NCBI GenBank assembly: GCA_946803715.1
Contig: CAMPET010000023.1
Location: forward strand, 331,353 to 380,012
Source: Beroe ovata
Lineage: Eukaryota > Ctenophora > Nuda > Beroida > Beroidae
Reading direction: 5' to 3'
DNA: 48,660 nucleotides
The notes beneath the pieces are model-generated. The model was not told the DNA's origin, did no database searches, and saw only the letters and a list, made by a program, of their open reading frames with translations. The position numbers and the translations under genes are program-made. Shown here piece after piece: positions 44,420 to 48,660 of the stretch (positions are counted from its first letter, which is position 1; each line of letters begins with the position of its first letter).

Positions 44420-47400
44420 ATGCTCACGGTCCACCTCTCTAACACCCCTCACAATCTCCAGCTCCATCCTATGACTGCTATCGCTCTCTACCGACCACCC
44501 CAGTCCCTGTCCACACTGGAATCACTGTGGACAGAACACCACTCCGCCCCGTCCACTCTTCTGTCCTATCTGGAGCCCGTCCTAACCCAGCTGTTAGCAC
44601 AGCCCGACCCCCATCTTTTCCTGGACATGGTAAAGTTTGTGGCACTGCTCGTGTCTGAGATCTATGGGCGTGTGGATAGCGGTGTTTTGGAGTCGTTTAC
44701 AGAGCGGTTCCTGCTAGCTGCACATTTCACAGTTGGCAAGTTTTACAACAAGGACACTTTTGATCAGAATAGGTATGTGCTGATGTATCTGTGTTAGTAG
44801 GAATTTGTATTTCATTGATTTGTGAGATGAAGATACGAATATCCATCTTCAATTTAACATTGAACTACAACCAAGTTCTTCATATCAGGTATTTGGATTG
44901 TATTGCCGCTATTCTATCGGTGTGGATCGATTCCACATCCAGATCGGATCTCATCATTCCTAAAGTCAATGTTTTCACCAGACAGTCATCGTCTCATGTA
45001 CTCGATGTGATTCTGCAGTCTCCTAAAATGAGGTATGACCCCATGTACATTGTACATTGTACACGTCACGTTCATTGTACAATGTACAGTACACCTCTTG
45101 TACAATGTACAAGTCTTTTACAATGGATCAAAATCTAACGACCCAGTTCTGATGAGAACATCATTGAATTTCACTCGCAACTATTCAGCGGTGAAGCGAA
45201 GAGTAGTTTGTTACGGCAGATCGGATCACTATCTGACATTGATATCTATGTCAAGTTTACTATAGCCAGCAGAAGAATGCCCCGACTGAGTCTACATTCT
45301 CAGCATCCCTCCGAAGACTCATTCAGGTAGTTTTCACTTACTTGCTTGAGAGGTATCATCATTATGGTAGTGGTAGCAGTGACCCCTTATTTGACAAAAC
45401 TGGCATAGGTCGTGGTCACAGAGCATTGGGAATAGAATCTGCGCTCAAAATTGCATGGGAGTCGATGACTATGGGGTAAAAATTGAGCTGTCGAAAGTCT
45501 AAGACCCTTATCTGACCCCTTATCCGATCAAAACTGACTTAGGGAGTGGTGACACAGCATTGAGACCTCGAAAAATGGAATCTGGGCTCAAAATTGCTTT
45601 GGGATTGATGACAATGGGATAGAAATTGGGCTGGCAAGCGTCTAAGAACCTTATCTGTCCCCTTATTCAACCAAAACTGACATAAAGCGTAGTCGCAGAG
45701 GCTTAGGACCTCGAAAAATGGATTCAGCGCATTAAATTGCATTGGAAAGAGTTGAAATAAAAACTGAAGGGGGAAAACCAAAGAGATGAAAACTGAAAGG
45801 TTGAAAACTGAAAGATTGAAAAGAAGGCCAAATTTGAAACCAAATTGAAAACTCAAGCCAAATTGAAAACTCAAGCCAAATTGAAAACTCAAGCCAAATT
45901 AAAAACCAGAGAGAAAACTAAAACAATTGGTCCAGGACATGCGCTTTCGGCGGCCAAATTCCGATACAACCAGTTCAACTCTGGGGCAGAGGATTAGGCT
46001 AAATCCTTCTTACAACCCCGTCTTCATTGAAACTGGTTGTTGCATGAACTGTACATAAATAAATACTCACTCAAAGTTTGAAGTAAGAAAGGATCCCTTC
46101 TCACGAAAATTTTAAAATGGAAACTTGGTGGCGATCTTCGAAAAATCCACCCCTATCTATCTAAACAATATATCCTTGTGTTAGAGATGATACATCGAAA
46201 CAGTATTCAATTTCTTTTGACTGATGTTATTCGTGGATAGAAACAGTCAATTTCGAATGTACTCCAGTAGCTCAGCCAAAGTCAGTATGCAATAATCGAG
46301 TGGACAAAGTTTCTCAACGGTTTTTGGTAGATCCAAGGGTGTAGAATCAAAAAAAGTTGCTGCCCTTCCGTGAATCGACGTCATGGGGGGTGCTAGGGCC
46401 ACGCCCATTTTTTAACATTACGCGTAGTGTAAAATGGCTCTATATTGGCTTCTGAAGGTCGCAGAGACTTCGTTTATAGCTCAAACGAACCGCAATGGCC
46501 ATGTTTATATTGGTCTGTACAACATTTCTAGGCTCCAAACCTTTCCGTTTTTGAGTTATGACCAAAAAACTATATTTNGGTTACTCAAAAGAATTGCGCC
46601 AATTCAATTCATGGCTATTTTTTCGCGATTTTCTCATCAATTTTCAAGTAATGTCACAGTTCTTGGGCCAAAATTCGTCCGTCACATCTTTCAGGCGCAA
46701 TTTTATGGAACGCGCCGTCATATTTCATTCAATAATTTGGCGCGAACGCTTAAATTCTCTCACACTTGTATGCGAACATACGTGCAAATACGCGTTTAAA
46801 TTTTATACTCTCACAGGAGTTGGCTGCTGAAGCACAACATAACCTCATTACGAAGTGTCACGGAGTTCGTGAAGAGTGAGAAAGCGGACGATGACTTGTT
46901 GTCGTCGATGTGCCGTCCTTACTATTCACTCCCACCCACAAACGAAGCTGAGGACGATAAGTTACTAGACGCGGAGGTACTGGAGTGTAGCAGGGATGAT
47001 TGTGTTCTATTCTACATCGATAGAGGTGAGAAGGAGGAACAAGTGGAGTGTGAGATGGAGTGTAGTGACGTTGTGCGGGAAGATAATCGGGAATCTGAGA
47101 TGGTTCATGAATCTAGTGAGATGATATCTGTTGAACCCATCGAAACTAATGATGAACCGAGTTCTATGGAAGTTGAAACTGTCCCAGAGGGTCCTGCCCC
47201 ATTATCTCCATGCGATAGTGAGATCGCATCTTCTCAACCTGCTGAACCGGCTGCAGAGGAGCCATGTATCAAGATACGAAACCTGAGGAAGAGGCGCAGC
47301 ATTGTGCCTAAGAGTGACGTTATCGTAGTCAAATTACCTGTCGCTTCTGAAACAAAGACTGACATGACATCCGAGACAGAAGTGAAAGGAGTAAAAGAAG

Positions 47401-47834
47401 ATATCGCAGAAGTCCCTGAAATTTTGAAAATCTCGGGAGAACAGAATTGCGACATCCCTCCCTCCACTCCCACGTCCCTTACTAAAGAAGCTCTGGACAC
47501 TCTCCCCGATAAAACGTCCACCACGAGGAAGCGGGGACAGGCGCGACGGAACTCTGAAGAGAGTGCGGCGAGTGTGGACAGTGTGGCATCGAGAACAAGG
47601 CAGAGAGTGAGGGCAGAGCAGGTCCCTCTGCAAGCTATCACGGAGGAGGGAAGTGCGTCTGTGAGAAAGTCGACTAGGACTAGCACACGGAAAGAGAAGA
47701 CACCGAGAGTGAAGTCGACACCCAAGCCTCATGGGAGTTTGAGTGTGAAGAAGAATGGGGTAGTGTCTGAGATTCCTGATGAGACCCCCCAGATTCCGGC
47801 CAGAAAAACACGATCCAGAAAGTTGGACGTTTGA
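44420..47834 (+). CDS. Unrecognised nuclear-type protein (four exons)
   Basis: I do not recognise the family. Exons 44420-44772, 44889-45032, 45147-45326 and 46817-47834 sum to 565 codons, with every junction in phase (AG|G, AG|T, AG|G splits), which strongly supports the model. The first 240 residues are helical and hydrophobic-patterned ('FLDMVKFVALLVSEIYGRVD', 'YLDCIAAILSVWIDS', 'SLLRQIGSLSDIDIYVKFT'), like a HEAT or other alpha-solenoid segment. Then comes 'SWLLKHNITSLRSVTEFVKS'. The last exon is disordered: an acidic, Glu/Ser-rich stretch, then basic patches 'KIRNLRKRRSIVPK', 'TTRKRGQARRNSEE' and 'RKSTRTSTRKEKTPRVKS', ending 'ARKTRSRKLDV'. These are likely nuclear localisation or DNA-binding segments. 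Further upstream exons are possible. The n at 46577 lies in intron 3. Confidence 0.72.
45043..45122. repeat. TGTACA-palindrome cluster filling a short intron
   Basis: Most of the 114-nt intron 2 of the 44420-47834 gene consists of ACATTGTACA/TTGTACAATG units able to fold into hairpins between donor and acceptor. Confidence 0.7.
45383..45755. repeat. 133-143 bp tandem repeat in intron 3
   Basis: CCCCTTAT followed by about 130 bases recurs at 45383, 45516 and 45659, each copy degenerate (for example CTCAAAATTGC and CTCGAAAAATGG shared), the last partial. Confidence 0.8.
45835..45902. repeat. 18-bp tandem repeat
   Basis: Nearly four copies of AAATTGAAAACTCAAGCC. On the minus strand it gives a repetitive ORF that is an artefact. 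Confidence 0.85.
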
Positions 47835-48660
47835 TTGAGTATTGGTGGGATAAAAGTTGATAGTGACTGCAACTGATGTCCACTATGAGTTTAATTTATT
47901 ATTTGGAATCGGGGTTTTGTGACGATCTAGGAAGTTTTACGATTATATTCCCGTATTTTAATCATGACTACGGGCCGTGAGAATTGATTTATATCATGAC
48001 ACAGGATCGGTCTATGTGCGAAAAATAAAACTCCATTTTAGGATAATTTGCTAACCTGCTGAATTTACTATCACTGTGCATAATTTCTCAGTATGATGAT
48101 GAAACTAGCTATTACTTAGACCACTCCATTGCTCAGTAAATTGCGACATTTCATTACACATGTCTCTGGTGTCAGTAGTTAATATATTTCGGCCTCCAAC
48201 TATCTCTCTGAATAATTTGTCTGTGTTGAAAACGCCTTATGTTTCGTAGACAATGTTTGGTTGATTGAACAGAGCACCTGGGGTTTGCTTCTTACCGTAA
48301 TGATTGTGATATTCTTTTATTCCAACGTTAAACCATACAAAATTTCGTCTTCTTTCCAGCAAAAATGATGGTGACATATTGAAAATGTGGGAAAAGTAAC
48401 ACGTTATCGCACTTTTATTTATCAACCTGGTATTAAATCTCTGTCAATGATACTATGACATCTAGTCATAGACACAAACTATCTTACAGTGACTCCCTTT
48501 AGCGACTCTTATCCACGTTTGAGACACCCATGATCGATTGTATGGCCATCACAATATCTCACGACCACTTACCCCTTTACTTTCCCACCGACAACCCATA
48601 CACCATACCCCATACCCTTGCTCTCCGGTGTATGACTGCGATTGAGCGGGGGGGGGGGGG
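47835..48660. other. Gene-free 3' flank
   Basis: No exon seen. AAAATAAAAC near 48025 could serve as a poly(A) signal for the preceding gene. The window ends in a poly-G run (48649-48660). Confidence 0.55.

Noticed and set aside
44420-47834. Assignment to RIF1 or another named chromatin protein
   Set aside because: Overall layout (helical front, charged tail) is suggestive, but no conserved motif could be matched with confidence.

Overview
The window is nuclear DNA from an animal. Every confident gene is a conserved metazoan gene, nearly all are split by short GT-AG introns, and the spacers are full of (CA)n/(TG)n microsatellites, minisatellites and small inverted-repeat transposons. Strong divergence from vertebrate proteins, compact introns and high heterozygosity suggest an invertebrate, possibly a non-bilaterian such as a sponge, but the species cannot be fixed from sequence alone. 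The assembly is a draft. It has two N-gaps (15700-16008 and 33304-33433) and nine single 'n' joins. At least three of these joins place two haplotype copies of the same locus side by side. Layout of the plus strand: the 3' end of the cohesin loader MAU2 (388-1223); a gene-poor stretch with a haplotype duplication and an 11-bp minisatellite; TMEM245 (4434-10889, eight or more exons, one damaged at an assembly join); a cluster of inverted-repeat elements (about 11000-12430); a tubby-family gene (12556-19152, eight exons, including a GC-AG intron). A 4-kb gene-poor interval with a few orphan exon-like islands follows, then an intronless TATA-driven gene with a UBA-like segment (23679-24464). The minus-strand block holds UNC119 (24967-26726), isovaleryl-CoA dehydrogenase IVD (27466-29803), an unrecognised 166-aa helical protein (30027-30527), a second transposon cluster (30690-31530), CNOT2 (34321-36250), the spliceosomal HAT-repeat protein CRNKL1 (36834-39663) and an intronless NUDT14 (40023-40673). 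The plus strand resumes with a PRA1-family membrane protein (41680-42334, frame broken at an assembly join), a two-exon small ORF that is probably a spliced uORF, HIBADH (43005-43943) and an unrecognised four-exon nuclear-type protein (44420-47834). There is no operon and no pathway cluster. Two loose themes are ciliary trafficking (tubby-like and UNC119) and branched-chain amino-acid breakdown in mitochondria (IVD for leucine, HIBADH for valine); both may be coincidental. The strongest observations are a small inverted-repeat element caught with its filled and empty sites in two haplotypes (8-bp target duplication), the same target occupied in opposite orientations in two haplotypes elsewhere, a GC-AG intron and a triplicated splice donor in the tubby gene, and a stand-alone UBA-like protein with an inducible-looking promoter.
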